Assembly: GCA_022649665.1 (NCBI GenBank)
Contig: JALCOL010000006.1
Coordinates: forward strand, 38,425-102,424
DNA from: Enterococcaceae bacterium
GTDB taxonomy: Bacteria; Bacillota; Bacilli; Lactobacillales; Enterococcaceae
Direction: 5' to 3'
Length of the DNA stretch: 64,000 nt
Of this stretch, positions 44,934-54,778 are shown one piece after another. Made by a program: the position numbers and the translations under genes. The notes beneath the pieces are model-generated. The model was not told the origin of the DNA. It was given only the letters and a program-made list of their open reading frames with translations, and did no database searches. Position 1 is the first letter of the stretch. Each line of letters starts with the position of its first letter.

Positions 44934-47387
44934 GTGCACGAAATACAAAGCATGACGCTTGAAGACATAATGGGCGACCGCTTCGGCCGCTATTCGAAAT
45001 ATATCATCCAAGAACGTGCGCTCCCGGATATCCGGGACGGTTTGAAGCCGGTCCAGCGCCGGATCCTTTACGGGATGCACCAAGACGGCAATACGTTTGA
45101 AAAAGCGTTCCGCAAATCGGCCAAGTCGGTCGGGAACATCATGGGGAATTATCATCCGCACGGCGACAGCTCGATCTATGAAGCGATGGTGCGGATGAGC
45201 CAGAACTGGAAGCTCAACACTGTTTTGATCGAGATGCACGGCAACAACGGCTCGATGGACGGTGATCCGCCGGCTGCGATGCGCTATACTGAAGCGCGTC
45301 TCAGCGAAGCGAGCGGGATGCTGCTGGAAGACATCGAGCAGGAAACCGTCGAGATGGTTTGGAACTTTGACGATACGGAAAAGGAGCCGACTGTTTTGCC
45401 GGCTGCCTTTCCGAATCTTTTGGTCAACGGGGCGACTGGGATCTCCGCCGGCTATGCGACCGAGATCCCGCCATACAATTTGAGCGAAGTGATCGACGGG
45501 ACGATCTATTTGCTTGATCATCCGCAAGCTTCACTCGCTGAATTAATGAAACGGATCCCCGGCCCGGATTTTCCGACTGGCGGCATCATGCAGGGCGAAG
45601 CAGGGCTCCAAGAAGCGCTTGCGACGGGACGCGGCCGAGTCGTTTTGCGGGCCAAAACAGCCGTTGAAGCGCTGAAGGGCGGCAAAAGCCAGATCGTCGT
45701 GACCGAGATCCCTTATGAAGTCAATAAAGCGACGATGGTCAAGAAGATCGATGAGATCCGCCTGATGAAAAAAATCGACGGGATCGCTGAAGTGCGCGAC
45801 GAGACCGACCGCACGGGACTGCGTGTCGTGATCGAACTCAAAAAAGAAGCAAATGCGACGGGGATCTTGAATTATCTTTTCAAAAATACCGAGCTCCAGG
45901 TCAATTATAATTTCAACATGGTCGCGATCAAAAATCAGCGGCCCGAACAAGTCGGACTGAAGGCGATCCTCGAAAGCTATATCAAACACCGCCAAGAAGT
46001 GATCAAGCGCCGCAGCAAGTTTCAGCTGAAAAAAGCACAGGCGCGCCAGCATATCGTCGAGGGAATGATCAAAGCAGTCTCGATCTTGGATGCGGTGATC
46101 GCAACGATCCGCGGCTCGAAAAACAAAAAAGATGCCAAGGAAAACTTGATGAGCGCCTACGCGTTTTCAGAAGAACAGGCCGAAGCGATCGTCACGATGA
46201 TGCTGTACCGCTTGACGAACACTGATATCCTGACGCTGCAAAAAGAAGCGGATGAGCTGCGCGAGAAGATCTCGGGACTTGAGATGATCTTGCAAAATCA
46301 AGAGACCCTTCTTAAAGTAATGCGCCGCGAACTTCGAGCGATCAAAAAGAAATTCGCGACACCGCGCAAAACGATGATCGAAGCGGAAGTCGAAGAGCTG
46401 AAGATCGATACGGAAGTCTTGATCACGGCAGAAGACGTGATCGTTTCGGTGACACGCGAAGGCTATTTGAAGCGGACGAGTCTGCGTTCGTACCGCTCTT
46501 CGAAAAATGAAGAGTTTCCGCTGCGCGCTGGCGACGCAGTGATTTATCTGGATATTTTATCAACAATGGATCACTTGCTGATGTTCACCAATCACGGCAA
46601 TGTGCTCTACCGGCCGGTCCATGAGCTCCAAGAAATCCGCTGGAAAGACTTTGGCGAGCATATTTCGCAGACGATCAACGGGCTTGCGATCGATGAAGAG
46701 ATCCTATTTGCCTACCCGTATCGTTCGCTGGAAAAGGAAGAGACGCTCGTTTTCTTCAGTCAAAATGGTTTAGCGAAGCAGACTCTTCTCAGCGACTTCA
46801 AACCGTGGCGCACCTACAAGAGCCGCGGAACAGTCGCGATGAAGCTCAAAGAAGACGATCAGCTGATCAAAGTCGCCCCAGTTCGTCCGGCGGAAACGGA
46901 GATTTTCTTAGCGACTTCTTTCGGCTACGGCCAGCGCTTTGCTTTGGACGAGCTGCCGGTCGTCGGGGCGCGGGCACAAGGCGTAAAAGCAGTCAGCTTG
47001 AAAGACGATGATTACGTCATCGGTGCAGCACTTTTGGAAGAAGCCGGTCAAAAAGAACATCCGCTGGTGCTCTTCACGCAGCGGGGCGCCGGCAAGCGCA
47101 TGCTTGCCGAAGTCGTGCCGAAAACGACACGTGCCAAACGCGGACAGCTCCTGCTCCACAATGTCAAAAGCAATCCGCATTTTCTGGTCTACAGCGACGT
47201 TGCAGATCAAGGCGAGCTTTTGATCTACTTTGATACGGAGAAAACAGCGCGTTTTGATCCGCAAGATCTTAAGATCTATGACCGCACATCAAATGGCAGC
47301 TTTGTTTTCGATGAGGAAAAAGACGGCAAGCTGATCTACGCTGAACCATATCTTCCGCTGGTCTTGGCTGATCAGGAAGAAGAATAG
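44934..47387 (+). CDS. parC: DNA topoisomerase IV subunit A (ParC)
   Basis: An 817-residue DNA cleavage subunit. The N-terminal breakage-reunion domain has the catalytic Tyr118 in AAMRYTEARLS. The quinolone-resistance region HPHGDSSIYEAM has Ser79/Ser80 and Glu83, the unmutated type. The C-terminal six-bladed beta-pinwheel domain runs from about 490 to 800. The GTG start is 7 bp after GGGGAGGA, inside the 3' end of parE. No gyrase-box signature QRGGKG-type motif was seen in the C-terminal domain, which supports ParC. Confidence 0.95.
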   Translation: MHEIQSMTLEDIMGDRFGRYSKYIIQERALPDIRDGLKPVQRRILYGMHQDGNTFEKAFRKSAKSVGNIMGNYHPHGDSSIYEAMVRMSQNWKLNTVLIEMHGNNGSMDGDPPAAMRYTEARLSEASGMLLEDIEQETVEMVWNFDDTEKEPTVLPAAFPNLLVNGATGISAGYATEIPPYNLSEVIDGTIYLLDHPQASLAELMKRIPGPDFPTGGIMQGEAGLQEALATGRGRVVLRAKTAVEALKGGKSQIVVTEIPYEVNKATMVKKIDEIRLMKKIDGIAEVRDETDRTGLRVVIELKKEANATGILNYLFKNTELQVNYNFNMVAIKNQRPEQVGLKAILESYIKHRQEVIKRRSKFQLKKAQARQHIVEGMIKAVSILDAVIATIRGSKNKKDAKENLMSAYAFSEEQAEAIVTMMLYRLTNTDILTLQKEADELREKISGLEMILQNQETLLKVMRRELRAIKKKFATPRKTMIEAEVEELKIDTEVLITAEDVIVSVTREGYLKRTSLRSYRSSKNEEFPLRAGDAVIYLDILSTMDHLLMFTNHGNVLYRPVHELQEIRWKDFGEHISQTINGLAIDEEILFAYPYRSLEKEETLVFFSQNGLAKQTLLSDFKPWRTYKSRGTVAMKLKEDDQLIKVAPVRPAETEIFLATSFGYGQRFALDELPVVGARAQGVKAVSLKDDDYVIGAALLEEAGQKEHPLVLFTQRGAGKRMLAEVVPKTTRAKRGQLLLHNVKSNPHFLVYSDVADQGELLIYFDTEKTARFDPQDLKIYDRTSNGSFVFDEEKDGKLIYAEPYLPLVLADQEEE

Positions 47388-47394
47388 TTGATAC

Positions 47395-47441
47395 AAAAAG
47401 AACCAAGTTTCCCGCCTGAGAGGGAAGCATGGTTCTTTTTT
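47395..47441 (+). terminator. Terminator after parC
   Basis: AAAAAGAACCA pairs with TGGTTCTTTTT and an inner TTCCC/GGGAA stem closes the loop; T6 follows. The A run on the other side could serve the convergent thioesterase gene. Confidence 0.85.
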
Positions 47442-47459
47442 GAGCCGTCAGCGTGCTGA

Positions 47460-47984
47460 CTATTGCCACGGCAAGTCGACAGAAAGCGTCGCTGCAAATG
47501 CTTTGTATTCATCGCGTTCCATCAAGCGATGCTGGCGGCGTTTCTCATAACCGGCGCAGACCCGTTTTTCTTCGGCAGTTTCAGGAACGACCAGCGGCAC
47601 TGAAAATTCTGTTTCTTCGTTCATGTGCGACGGCACAGCGACAAATGTCGTAAAGCAAGTTGCCGCCAGATAGCGCTCGCCAGTCGTCAGGTTTTCGCCG
47701 ATCGCTTTGATGAAAACTTCCATCGATTTTTTGTGTGCCCCCGAGACATACGACTCGATGCAGACTGAGTGATTGCCGTGGAGCGGCTGCAAAAAGTTCA
47801 AATTGTCGAGCGAGGCAGTGACGGCACCGCGCCGGCAATGGCGCGTGACAGAGATCGAAGCACAATCGTCGATCATCGTCATCAGCTTTCCGCCGAACAA
47901 AAAGCCGAACGGATTCAAGTCGAATGGAAAGATCCGGTGCGTCTGGATCACTTTGGATGCTTTGCAAAATAAAAAGTCCTGCAT
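47460..47984 (-). CDS. Acyl-CoA thioesterase (hotdog, YkhA/YciA type)
   Basis: A 174-residue hotdog-fold protein. The pattern FPFDLNPFGFLFGGKLMTMIDDCAS (about 19-43) with the conserved Asn/Gly and Asp, and a C-terminal extension, match acyl-CoA hydrolases such as YkhA/YciA. It cleaves acyl-CoA thioesters. The SD is weak (GGGG 12-13 bp before ATG). It converges with parC and sits divergently beside the SDR gene, 138 bp apart. Confidence 0.8.
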   Translation of the reverse strand: MQDFLFCKASKVIQTHRIFPFDLNPFGFLFGGKLMTMIDDCASISVTRHCRRGAVTASLDNLNFLQPLHGNHSVCIESYVSGAHKKSMEVFIKAIGENLTTGERYLAATCFTTFVAVPSHMNEETEFSVPLVVPETAEEKRVCAGYEKRRQHRLMERDEYKAFAATLSVDLPWQ

Positions 47985-48053
47985 TATTTAAAATCCCCTT
48001 TAATTGATTACTGGCTTAGTTTATCACAGATTTTCTTTTTCCGGAGCAAATCC

Positions 48054-48082
48054 TTTCATTTCAAAAAAATATGTGCTACACT
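48054..48082 (+). promoter_or_regulatory. Candidate promoter of the SDR gene
   Basis: TGC-TACACT (TACACT 48077-48082), an extended -10, sits 17 bp after TTTCAT, a poor -35. It lies 41 bp before the ATG. Confidence 0.4.
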
Positions 48083-48122
48083 CCTTAACGATAAAGAAAG
48101 CGATTCCAAGGAGGAATTTCTA

Positions 48123-48917
48123 ATGAGACTTAAAAACAAAGTTGCAATCATCACCGCATCGACGCGCGGGATCGGCTGGGCGATCGCTAAACGCTTCGCT
48201 GAAGAGGGCGCGATCGTTTATCTGGCTGCCCGCAATGAAGAACGGGCGAACGGCCGCATCCAAGAATTGGCAGCGGAAGGTTTCACGGCCAAATATGTGT
48301 ATAATGATGCGTCTAAAAAGGAAACTTATCGCGAAATGGTCGAAGAAGTCGTTAAAGCGGAAGGCAAACTGGATATCCTCGTCAATAATTTTGGGACGAG
48401 CAATCCGAAAAAAGATCTGACGATCGAAGATACGGAGTATGCCGAATTTATTCGGACACTAGATGAAAATTTAGCAAGTGTCTTTTTAGGGACACAAGCA
48501 GCCTATAAAGCGATGAAAGGGATCGGCGGCAGTATCGTGAATATTTCTTCTGTCGGCGGACTTTTGCCGGACATTTCGCAGATCTCTTACGGGACCAGCA
48601 AAGCAGCGATCAATTATTTGACGAAACTAATCGCGGTCCAAGGCGCGCGTGACGGGATCCGCTGCAATGCTGTCTTGCCGGGGATGACGGCGACAGAAGC
48701 GGTCAAAAACAATTTAACGCCGGAATTCCAAGAATTCTTCTTGAAACACATTCCGCTGAACCGGGTCGGGGAAGTCGAAGATATCGCGAATGCTGTTTTG
48801 TATTTTGCAAGTGATGAATCTTCTTACACGACCGGCCAAATTTTGGCAGTCTCGGGCGGCTTCGGATTGCCGACGCCGATCTACGGGGATATGGCAAATT
48901 CTAAAAAGAAAAGATAA
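48123..48917 (+). CDS. Short-chain dehydrogenase resembling 7-alpha-hydroxysteroid dehydrogenase
   Basis: A 264-residue SDR. The cofactor loop TASTRGIG is at 11-18 and Arg37 after the second strand favours NADPH. NNFGT (88-92) replaces the usual NNAG. Catalytic Ser is in NISSVGG (140-146), with Tyr156 and Lys160. The stretches LDILVNNFGT, VNISSVGGLLPDIS, RCNAVLPGM and PLNRVGEVEDIA recall, from memory, clostridial 7-alpha-hydroxysteroid dehydrogenases (C. absonum/sardiniense). Other keto-reductase functions are possible. The SD is AAGGAGG. No other bile-acid gene is nearby. Confidence 0.72.
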   Translation: MRLKNKVAIITASTRGIGWAIAKRFAEEGAIVYLAARNEERANGRIQELAAEGFTAKYVYNDASKKETYREMVEEVVKAEGKLDILVNNFGTSNPKKDLTIEDTEYAEFIRTLDENLASVFLGTQAAYKAMKGIGGSIVNISSVGGLLPDISQISYGTSKAAINYLTKLIAVQGARDGIRCNAVLPGMTATEAVKNNLTPEFQEFFLKHIPLNRVGEVEDIANAVLYFASDESSYTTGQILAVSGGFGLPTPIYGDMANSKKKR

Positions 48918-48931
48918 ATTTGAAAAAAGTA

Positions 48932-48960
48932 TTGACAAAATGAGGAAGTTCTAATAATAT
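48932..48960 (+). promoter_or_regulatory. Promoter of the trp operon
   Basis: A perfect -35 TTGACA (48932-48937) lies 17 bp before TAATAT (48955-48960), about 15 bp after the SDR stop and upstream of the T-box leader. Confidence 0.7.
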
Positions 48961-49004
48961 TGTCATCAACAAAGCAATAACATTAGAAAACAATCATAAA
49001 AGTA

Positions 49005-49265
49005 TGAGCAGAAGAAGTAGCCGAGAGGCGTCAAGTTCAGCGAGACCGTGGGTGGTGCAAACGGTCCTTGACGATTCGGTGAATGGATCTGCGACTGAAA
49101 TCTCAAAATCATTGGAGAGTAGAGAGTTCCGGATGACCACTGTTAACGGGTCCGATCATTGTTAGATGATCTGTTGAGAAGAAAGGCGCAAGCTTTTCTT
49201 ATTCTTTGAGGTGGCACCGTGTAAAGACACCCTCGTGAGCAAAGCTCATGAGGGTGTTTTTTTTT
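49005..49265 (+). ncRNA. T-box leader specific for tRNA-Trp, with terminator
   Basis: Stem I shows the AGTA bulge (49016-49019) and a distal loop region around GTGGGTGGTGCAAACGG. The specifier codon in GAATGGATC is TGG (49084-49086), Trp. The antiterminator T-box core is GAGGTGGCACCG (49209-49220); its TGGC bulge pairs with a GCCA tRNA end, as expected for tRNA-Trp with discriminator G. A 14-bp terminator stem (49227-49257) and T8 follow. Uncharged tRNA-Trp would allow transcription of trpEGDCFBA. The rest of the 369-bp gene-free stretch (48918-49286) is promoter and leader. Confidence 0.92.
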
Positions 49266-49286
49266 ATTTGAAAGGCAGGAGAGCAT

Positions 49287-50651
49287 ATGCGAAAAATCAA
49301 AACGTTTCAAAGCGATCAATTGACGCCGGCAGCAGCATTTTTGCGGATCCAGGGGAATAACAAATGCATCTTGGAAAGTATTCCGCGTGAAAAGGATAAA
49401 AGCCGCTATTCAATGATATTTTGGGACCCTGCCGAACATCTTTCGTTTCAAGATGGGTTCTTCCGAACGACGACTGGCGAATACCGCTGCAGCGATCCGC
49501 TGAAAGAAGTCGAGCGTTTCGTCTTGAAAGAAGAGCTGCCGATCGCGGACTTGCCGTTTTCCGGCGGAGCAGTCGGCTACGTTGCATATGACTTGGCCCG
49601 CTGCTATGAAAATATCGGTGAGCTGCCGCCGGATGAGCAGGGGATCCCGGAGCTGTCGCTTTTCTTGTTCGACTCTTTTTTGATCATCGATCATCAGACA
49701 GAAACCGGTTATTTGGTCGAACAAGACCTCTACCACCCGCGTTCGGACGCAGAACTCGCCGCAGCACTTCAAAAAACAGAACGCTCGCTGCAGCAAGTTT
49801 CACCCGCTGAGTTTTCGTTTCCGGAATTTGAAGTCGGCGAATATCACAGCAACTTTACGCAAAAGCAGTTTGAAGAAACTGTTGAAAAAGCCAAGCAGTT
49901 GATCACAGACGGCGACTTGTTCCAACTCGTGCCTTCCCAGCGGCTTCAAGCGGATTTTGCAGGCGACGCCTTCAGCTATTACCGACGTCTCAGGATCCAG
50001 AATCCTTCACCGTATCTTTATTATTTGGATATGGGCGACGCGGTCGTGATCGGCGCTTCGCCGGAAAGCTTAGTTTCAGTCAGAGGCGACAAAGTCATGA
50101 CTAATCCGATCGCGGGAACGCGCCGGCGCGGACAGAATGCAGTCGAAGACGAACGGCTCGCAGGCGAACTGTTGCAAGATGAAAAAGAACGCGCCGAACA
50201 TATGATGCTGGTCGACCTTGGCCGCAATGATCTGGGACGCGTCGCCGAAGTCGGCACCGTCGAAGTCACGCTTTTTATGACGATCGAAAGATACCGCTAT
50301 GTGATGCATCTTGTTTCAGTAGTCGAAGGGCGTCTCAAGCAAAACGCCACGATGATGGCCGCGCTGAAAAGCACGATGCCGGCCGGGACCGTCAGCGGAG
50401 CACCAAAGATCCGCGCGATGCAGCGCATCAATCAGTTCGAACCGGTCCGCCGCAATCTTTATGCCGGAGCCGTCGGATATTTCTCGCAAACTGGCGACGG
50501 TGATTTTGCGATCGCGATCCGCACGATGGTGATCAAAGACCAAACGGCTTACGTGCAAGCCGGTGCGGGAATCGTTTATGACTCGGTTGCCGAAAATGAA
50601 TATCATGAAACATTGCAAAAAGCGAAAGCCCTCTTGGAGGTGGGAAAATGA
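49287..50651 (+). CDS. trpE: Anthranilate synthase component I
   Basis: A 454-residue chorismate-using enzyme. FQLVPSQRLQADF, IGASPESLV, NPIAGTRRRG, DERLAGELLQDEKERAEHMMLVDLGRNDLGRV and GTVSGAPKIRAM are all in order. It makes anthranilate from chorismate with ammonia from TrpG. It is close to p-aminobenzoate synthase in sequence, but the trp operon context settles the role. It is the first gene after the Trp T-box and overlaps trpG by 4 bp. Confidence 0.96.
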   Translation: MRKIKTFQSDQLTPAAAFLRIQGNNKCILESIPREKDKSRYSMIFWDPAEHLSFQDGFFRTTTGEYRCSDPLKEVERFVLKEELPIADLPFSGGAVGYVAYDLARCYENIGELPPDEQGIPELSLFLFDSFLIIDHQTETGYLVEQDLYHPRSDAELAAALQKTERSLQQVSPAEFSFPEFEVGEYHSNFTQKQFEETVEKAKQLITDGDLFQLVPSQRLQADFAGDAFSYYRRLRIQNPSPYLYYLDMGDAVVIGASPESLVSVRGDKVMTNPIAGTRRRGQNAVEDERLAGELLQDEKERAEHMMLVDLGRNDLGRVAEVGTVEVTLFMTIERYRYVMHLVSVVEGRLKQNATMMAALKSTMPAGTVSGAPKIRAMQRINQFEPVRRNLYAGAVGYFSQTGDGDFAIAIRTMVIKDQTAYVQAGAGIVYDSVAENEYHETLQKAKALLEVGK

Positions 50652-51217
50652 TCTTACTTGTCGACAATTACGACTCATTTACGTATAACTTGGTTCAACT
50701 AGTCGCGCGTCCCGACCTCCGGGTGCAGCGCAATGATGATCCGGCACTGCTCGAGACCGCTAAGAAGGCTCAAGCCGTGATCCTTTCTCCCGGACCAGGA
50801 CGGCCGCAAGACGCCGGCAAGCTTTTAGAAGTGATTCGGCAAATCGATCCGCGCACTCCGCTGTTAGGGATCTGTTTAGGGCATCAGGCCCTCGGGAGCG
50901 CGTTCGGCGGGAAAGTCATCCGCGCCAAAAAGATCTGCCACGGTAAAATCGACCAGATCCGCCACGATGGCCGCGAACTCTTTCAAGGGTTGGAAGATCC
51001 GCTATCCGTAATGCGCTATCATTCGCTTGCGCTGGCCGCGGACACCCTTCCAAAAAGATTCACAGTCACCGCCAAGACGGATGACGGCGAGATCATGGCG
51101 ATCCAAGATCAAGAGTATCCGCGCTACGGTTTGCAGTTTCATCCCGAGTCGATTGGGACCCCGCAAGGAAAATCGCTCGTCACGAACTTTTTAAAAAAAA
51201 TGGAGGAATCGGCATGA
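50648..51217 (+). CDS. trpG: Anthranilate synthase component II (glutamine amidotransferase)
   Basis: A 189-residue class I glutamine amidotransferase. VDNYDSFTYNLVQ is the start, LSPGPGRPQDAG follows, GICLGHQALG carries the nucleophilic Cys, and HPESIGTPQG the His-Glu pair. It supplies ammonia to TrpE. It is coupled to both neighbours by ATGA overlaps. Confidence 0.96.
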   Translation: MILLVDNYDSFTYNLVQLVARPDLRVQRNDDPALLETAKKAQAVILSPGPGRPQDAGKLLEVIRQIDPRTPLLGICLGHQALGSAFGGKVIRAKKICHGKIDQIRHDGRELFQGLEDPLSVMRYHSLALAADTLPKRFTVTAKTDDGEIMAIQDQEYPRYGLQFHPESIGTPQGKSLVTNFLKKMEESA

Positions 51218-52230
51218 AAGAGATCATGGACAAACTATATCAGATGCAAAACTTGGAAGAAGCCGAAATGGAAGCTGCTGCAGAAGAATTATTTGCCGGG
51301 CGGATGGAAGAGATCCAGTTGAGTGCGTTTTTGATCGCTGAAAAGCTGAAGGGCGAAACTGCGGACGAGCTGGCCGGATTTGCTAAGATCATGCAGGCGA
51401 ACGCCGTGAAGATTCCTGCCATAAGCGGCCATGTGATGGATAATTGCGGGACCGGCGGTGACGGGATGCAGAGTTTCAATATTTCAACGACCAGCGCATT
51501 TGTTTTGGCGGCTGGCGGCGTGAAAGTCGCAAAGCACGGCAACCGCAGCATCTCCTCGCGTTCGGGCAGCGCGGATATCTTTGAACTTTTAGGAATCCCG
51601 CTCGCGGCAACACCTGAAGAGATCGCGGATCTTTTGAATCAATGCGGCATCGCTTTTCTTTTCGCACCGCATATGCATCCGAAAATGAAATATGCGATGG
51701 GCGTCAGAAACGCGCTCAAAACACCGACCCTTTTCAATCTGATCGGTCCGCTGACAAATCCGGTCTCGCTGACGCACCAGCTGATGGGAACGTACCGCCG
51801 CGATCTTTTAACGACCACGGCAGAAACGCTCGGCAAACTTGGACGAAAACGCGCCGTTGTTGTGAACGGCCATGGGCAGATGGATGAAGCGAATTTAGCG
51901 GGCGCGACTCACTTGGCGATCTTTGAAAACGGCACAGTCACAGAAAAAGTCCTGCAGCCGGAAGAACTAGGATTCAAGCGGTATTCGATCGATGCGATCC
52001 GCGGCGGGACCCCAGCTGACAATTGCGAGATCCTGCTTGATGTTTTGAAAAATGCAGCGACTCCGCAAACTGAAACGATCAAATTGAATGCCGGGATCGG
52101 CTTTTATGCCGGCGGAGCAGTCGATACGGTCGCGCGCGGGATCACTTTAGCTGAAGAGATCCTCGCGAGCGGGGCTGCTTATGATAAATTGCGCGAATTG
52201 CAGCGGATGACGCAGGAGGTAGCTTCATGA
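51214..52230 (+). CDS. trpD: Anthranilate phosphoribosyltransferase
   Basis: A 338-residue enzyme. The PRPP-binding motif NCGTGGDGMQSFNIST is at about 76-91, KHGNRSISSRSGSADIFE at about 107-124, and GPLTNPV at about 180-186. It joins anthranilate to phosphoribosyl pyrophosphate. TrpD overlaps trpG and trpC at its ends by 4 bp each. Confidence 0.96.
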   Translation: MKEIMDKLYQMQNLEEAEMEAAAEELFAGRMEEIQLSAFLIAEKLKGETADELAGFAKIMQANAVKIPAISGHVMDNCGTGGDGMQSFNISTTSAFVLAAGGVKVAKHGNRSISSRSGSADIFELLGIPLAATPEEIADLLNQCGIAFLFAPHMHPKMKYAMGVRNALKTPTLFNLIGPLTNPVSLTHQLMGTYRRDLLTTTAETLGKLGRKRAVVVNGHGQMDEANLAGATHLAIFENGTVTEKVLQPEELGFKRYSIDAIRGGTPADNCEILLDVLKNAATPQTETIKLNAGIGFYAGGAVDTVARGITLAEEILASGAAYDKLRELQRMTQEVAS

Positions 52231-52985
52231 CATTTTTAAAAGAAATTTTAGCCAAAAAGCGCGCTGATATCAAAGAAATGGTGTTTGAAGACGTACAGGA
52301 GCCGGCTGCTATGCCGCCTAAATTTACCGAGATCCTGCAGGCGCAGCCGCAAAAGCCGCATATCATCGGCGAGATCAAACGTGCTTCGCCTTCCAAGGGG
52401 ATCATCAATGAAACGGTCGATCCGGTCCAGCAAGCCGCGCTTTATGAAGAAAACGGCGTCAGCGCGATCTCGGTCTTGACGGAAAAACATTATTTTCACG
52501 GCAGTTTTGCTGATTTGGCGGCCGTCAGCCGTACGGTAAAAGTCCCAGTCCTGTGCAAAGATTTTATTCTTTCTAAAAAACAGATCATCAAAGCAAAAAA
52601 TGCCGGTGCCAGTTTGATCTTGCTGATCGTTGCGGCACTGCCGTATATGGAATTATATGAGCTTTACCACTACGCAATAGATCTCGGACTCGAAGTTTTA
52701 GTCGAAGTCCATGACGAGGCGGAGCTGAAAGAAGCCGAACATTTAGGGGCTGCGATCATCGGCGTGAACAATCGCGATCTGAAAACGTTCAAAGTCGATC
52801 GGAAACGCAGCATCGAACTTGCCGGGATGTTTTCGACCGATGCTTTTCATATCAGCGAATCGGGATTCAAAACGGCGCGCGACATCGCGCAGCTGCCGAA
52901 AAGCTACGCCGGGGTCCTGATCGGCGAAGCCTTGATGCGGGAAACGCCCGCCCAGACGCTTCAAGCGCTTGGAGGTGTCCGCTGA
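52227..52985 (+). CDS. trpC: Indole-3-glycerol phosphate synthase
   Basis: A 252-residue TIM barrel. It has IGEIKRASPSKGII (catalytic Lys), SVLTEKHYFHGSFADL, PVLCKDFILSKKQI and GVNNRDLKTFKVD. It closes the indole ring of carboxyphenylaminodeoxyribulose phosphate. It is a separate protein from TrpF here, unlike the fused E. coli enzyme. Confidence 0.96.
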   Translation: MTFLKEILAKKRADIKEMVFEDVQEPAAMPPKFTEILQAQPQKPHIIGEIKRASPSKGIINETVDPVQQAALYEENGVSAISVLTEKHYFHGSFADLAAVSRTVKVPVLCKDFILSKKQIIKAKNAGASLILLIVAALPYMELYELYHYAIDLGLEVLVEVHDEAELKEAEHLGAAIIGVNNRDLKTFKVDRKRSIELAGMFSTDAFHISESGFKTARDIAQLPKSYAGVLIGEALMRETPAQTLQALGGVR

Positions 52986-53579
52986 ATGGTCAAAGTCAAG
53001 ATCTGCGGGCTTTCAACCCACGAAGCCGTTGATACAGCGGTGAACGCCGGGGCTGACTTTTTAGGATTTGTTTTGGCAAAGAGTCCGCGGCAAGTGACGA
53101 TCGAAAAAGCCGCGGCTTTGACAAATGGTCTGCCAGCAGAAATCAAAAAGATCGCGGTGTTTGCGAATGCGGCGCGTGAAGAGCTCGACTGCGCGCTTGC
53201 CGCTGGGATTTTTGATGGGATCCAGCTCCACGGGGTGCTTCCAGATCTCACGGGACTGGAAACGATGACGATCATCGCTCAAAATGTCGCCAAAGACTTT
53301 TCCTTTCCTGAAATCGGTGACGGACAGTATCTGCTGCTCGACGCGCCGCCGCAAAAGTATCTAGGCGGAAACGGCCAGCCGTTTGTCTGGAAGGATATCC
53401 GGCCCGAAAAAGAAAAGATGAGACGGACATTTGTGGCCGGCGGTCTGACACCGGAAAACGTCCGGGCAGCGGTCCGCTATTTTGCACCGTTTGCCGTCGA
53501 CGTTTCAAGCGGCGTGGAAACCGGCGGAAAAAAAGATCTCGAAAAAATCAAGCGATTCATTCAAAATGCAAAGGGGTAA
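52986..53579 (+). CDS. trpF: Phosphoribosylanthranilate isomerase
   Basis: A 197-residue TIM barrel. [13 protein letters not shown] (catalytic Cys), [16 protein letters not shown] and [15 protein letters not shown] are characteristic. It converts phosphoribosylanthranilate to the open-chain ribulose form. Its ATG directly follows the trpC stop. Confidence 0.95.
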   Translation: MVKVKICGLSTHEAVDTAVNAGADFLGFVLAKSPRQVTIEKAAALTNGLPAEIKKIAVFANAAREELDCALAAGIFDGIQLHGVLPDLTGLETMTIIAQNVAKDFSFPEIGDGQYLLLDAPPQKYLGGNGQPFVWKDIRPEKEKMRRTFVAGGLTPENVRAAVRYFAPFAVDVSSGVETGGKKDLEKIKRFIQNAKG

Positions 53580-53584
53580 ATACT

Positions 53585-54778
53585 ATGTACTCACAACCAG
53601 ACAAAAAAGGCTTTTACGGCGATTTCGGCGGACAATTCGTTCCGGAAACATTGATGCATGCCGTGAAAGAATTAGAAGCGGCTTATGAAGATTCCAAGCA
53701 GGATCCCGAATTTCAAAAAGAACTCGATTATTATTTGGCACAATATGTCGGGCGCGAAACACCGCTTTATTATGCGGAACAGCTCACGAAAGCGCTCGGC
53801 GGGGCGAAGATCTATTTGAAGCGCGAAGACTTGAACCATACCGGCGCGCACAAGATCAACAACGCCTTAGGCCAAGTACTTTTGGCGAAACGCATGGGAA
53901 AAAAGAAGATCGTTGCGGAGACTGGCGCCGGCCAGCACGGAGTCGCTGCGGCAACTGTCGCCGCTTTGTTCGGGATGGAATGCACAGTCTTCATGGGAGC
54001 GGTCGATGTCAAGCGCCAAGCACTGAATGTTTTTCGAATGGAACTTTTAGGAGCGAAAGTCGTCAGCGTCAAAGCCGGCAGCCAGACTTTGAAAGAAGCA
54101 GTCAACGAAGCTCTGCGCTTCTGGGTCGAAAATGTTGAAGATACCCATTATGTGATGGGTTCTGTTTTGGGGCCGCATCCGTTTCCGGAGATCGTGCGCG
54201 ACTACCAAAGCGTGATCGGGACCGAAGCGCGTGCGCAGTTCCTTGAACAGAACGGTCACTTGCCGACTGGACTTGTGGCGTGCGTGGGCGGCGGCAGCAA
54301 CGCGATGGGTTTGTTTTACCCGTTCGTAAACGATGAAGCAGTCAAGATGTACGGCGTTGAAGCGGGCGGCCGCGGTGCCGATACGCCGGAAAATGCGGCA
54401 ACGCTGACGAACGGTGAAGTCGGGGCGCTCCACGGCGCGATGATGAAACTCTTGCAAGACAAAAACGGCCAGATTTTAGAAGCTTTTTCGATCTCTGCCG
54501 GCCTTGATTACCCAGGGATCGGTCCGGAACACTGCTATTTCCAAGAAATCGGGCGCGCGGAGTATCACGTGATCGATGACGATGAAGCGGTAGAAGCCTT
54601 CCAAATGCTGAGCCGGTTGGAAGGGATCATCCCGGCACTGGAAAGTGCACATGCGATCGCTTATACGGCAAAACTGGCGCCGACGATGAAGCCTGAAGAA
54701 AGTCTGATCATCTGTTTATCGGGCCGCGGCGATAAAGACGTGATGCAGATCAAAGAACTTTTGGAAGGGGCAAAATAA
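53585..54778 (+). CDS. trpB: Tryptophan synthase beta chain
   Basis: A 397-residue PLP enzyme. [14 protein letters not shown] is the start, [13 protein letters not shown] holds the PLP lysine, and [13 protein letters not shown] binds its phosphate. This is the standard TrpB1 form that pairs with TrpA. It condenses indole with serine. It begins 5 bp after trpF. Confidence 0.97.
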   Translation: MYSQPDKKGFYGDFGGQFVPETLMHAVKELEAAYEDSKQDPEFQKELDYYLAQYVGRETPLYYAEQLTKALGGAKIYLKREDLNHTGAHKINNALGQVLLAKRMGKKKIVAETGAGQHGVAAATVAALFGMECTVFMGAVDVKRQALNVFRMELLGAKVVSVKAGSQTLKEAVNEALRFWVENVEDTHYVMGSVLGPHPFPEIVRDYQSVIGTEARAQFLEQNGHLPTGLVACVGGGSNAMGLFYPFVNDEAVKMYGVEAGGRGADTPENAATLTNGEVGALHGAMMKLLQDKNGQILEAFSISAGLDYPGIGPEHCYFQEIGRAEYHVIDDDEAVEAFQMLSRLEGIIPALESAHAIAYTAKLAPTMKPEESLIICLSGRGDKDVMQIKELLEGAK

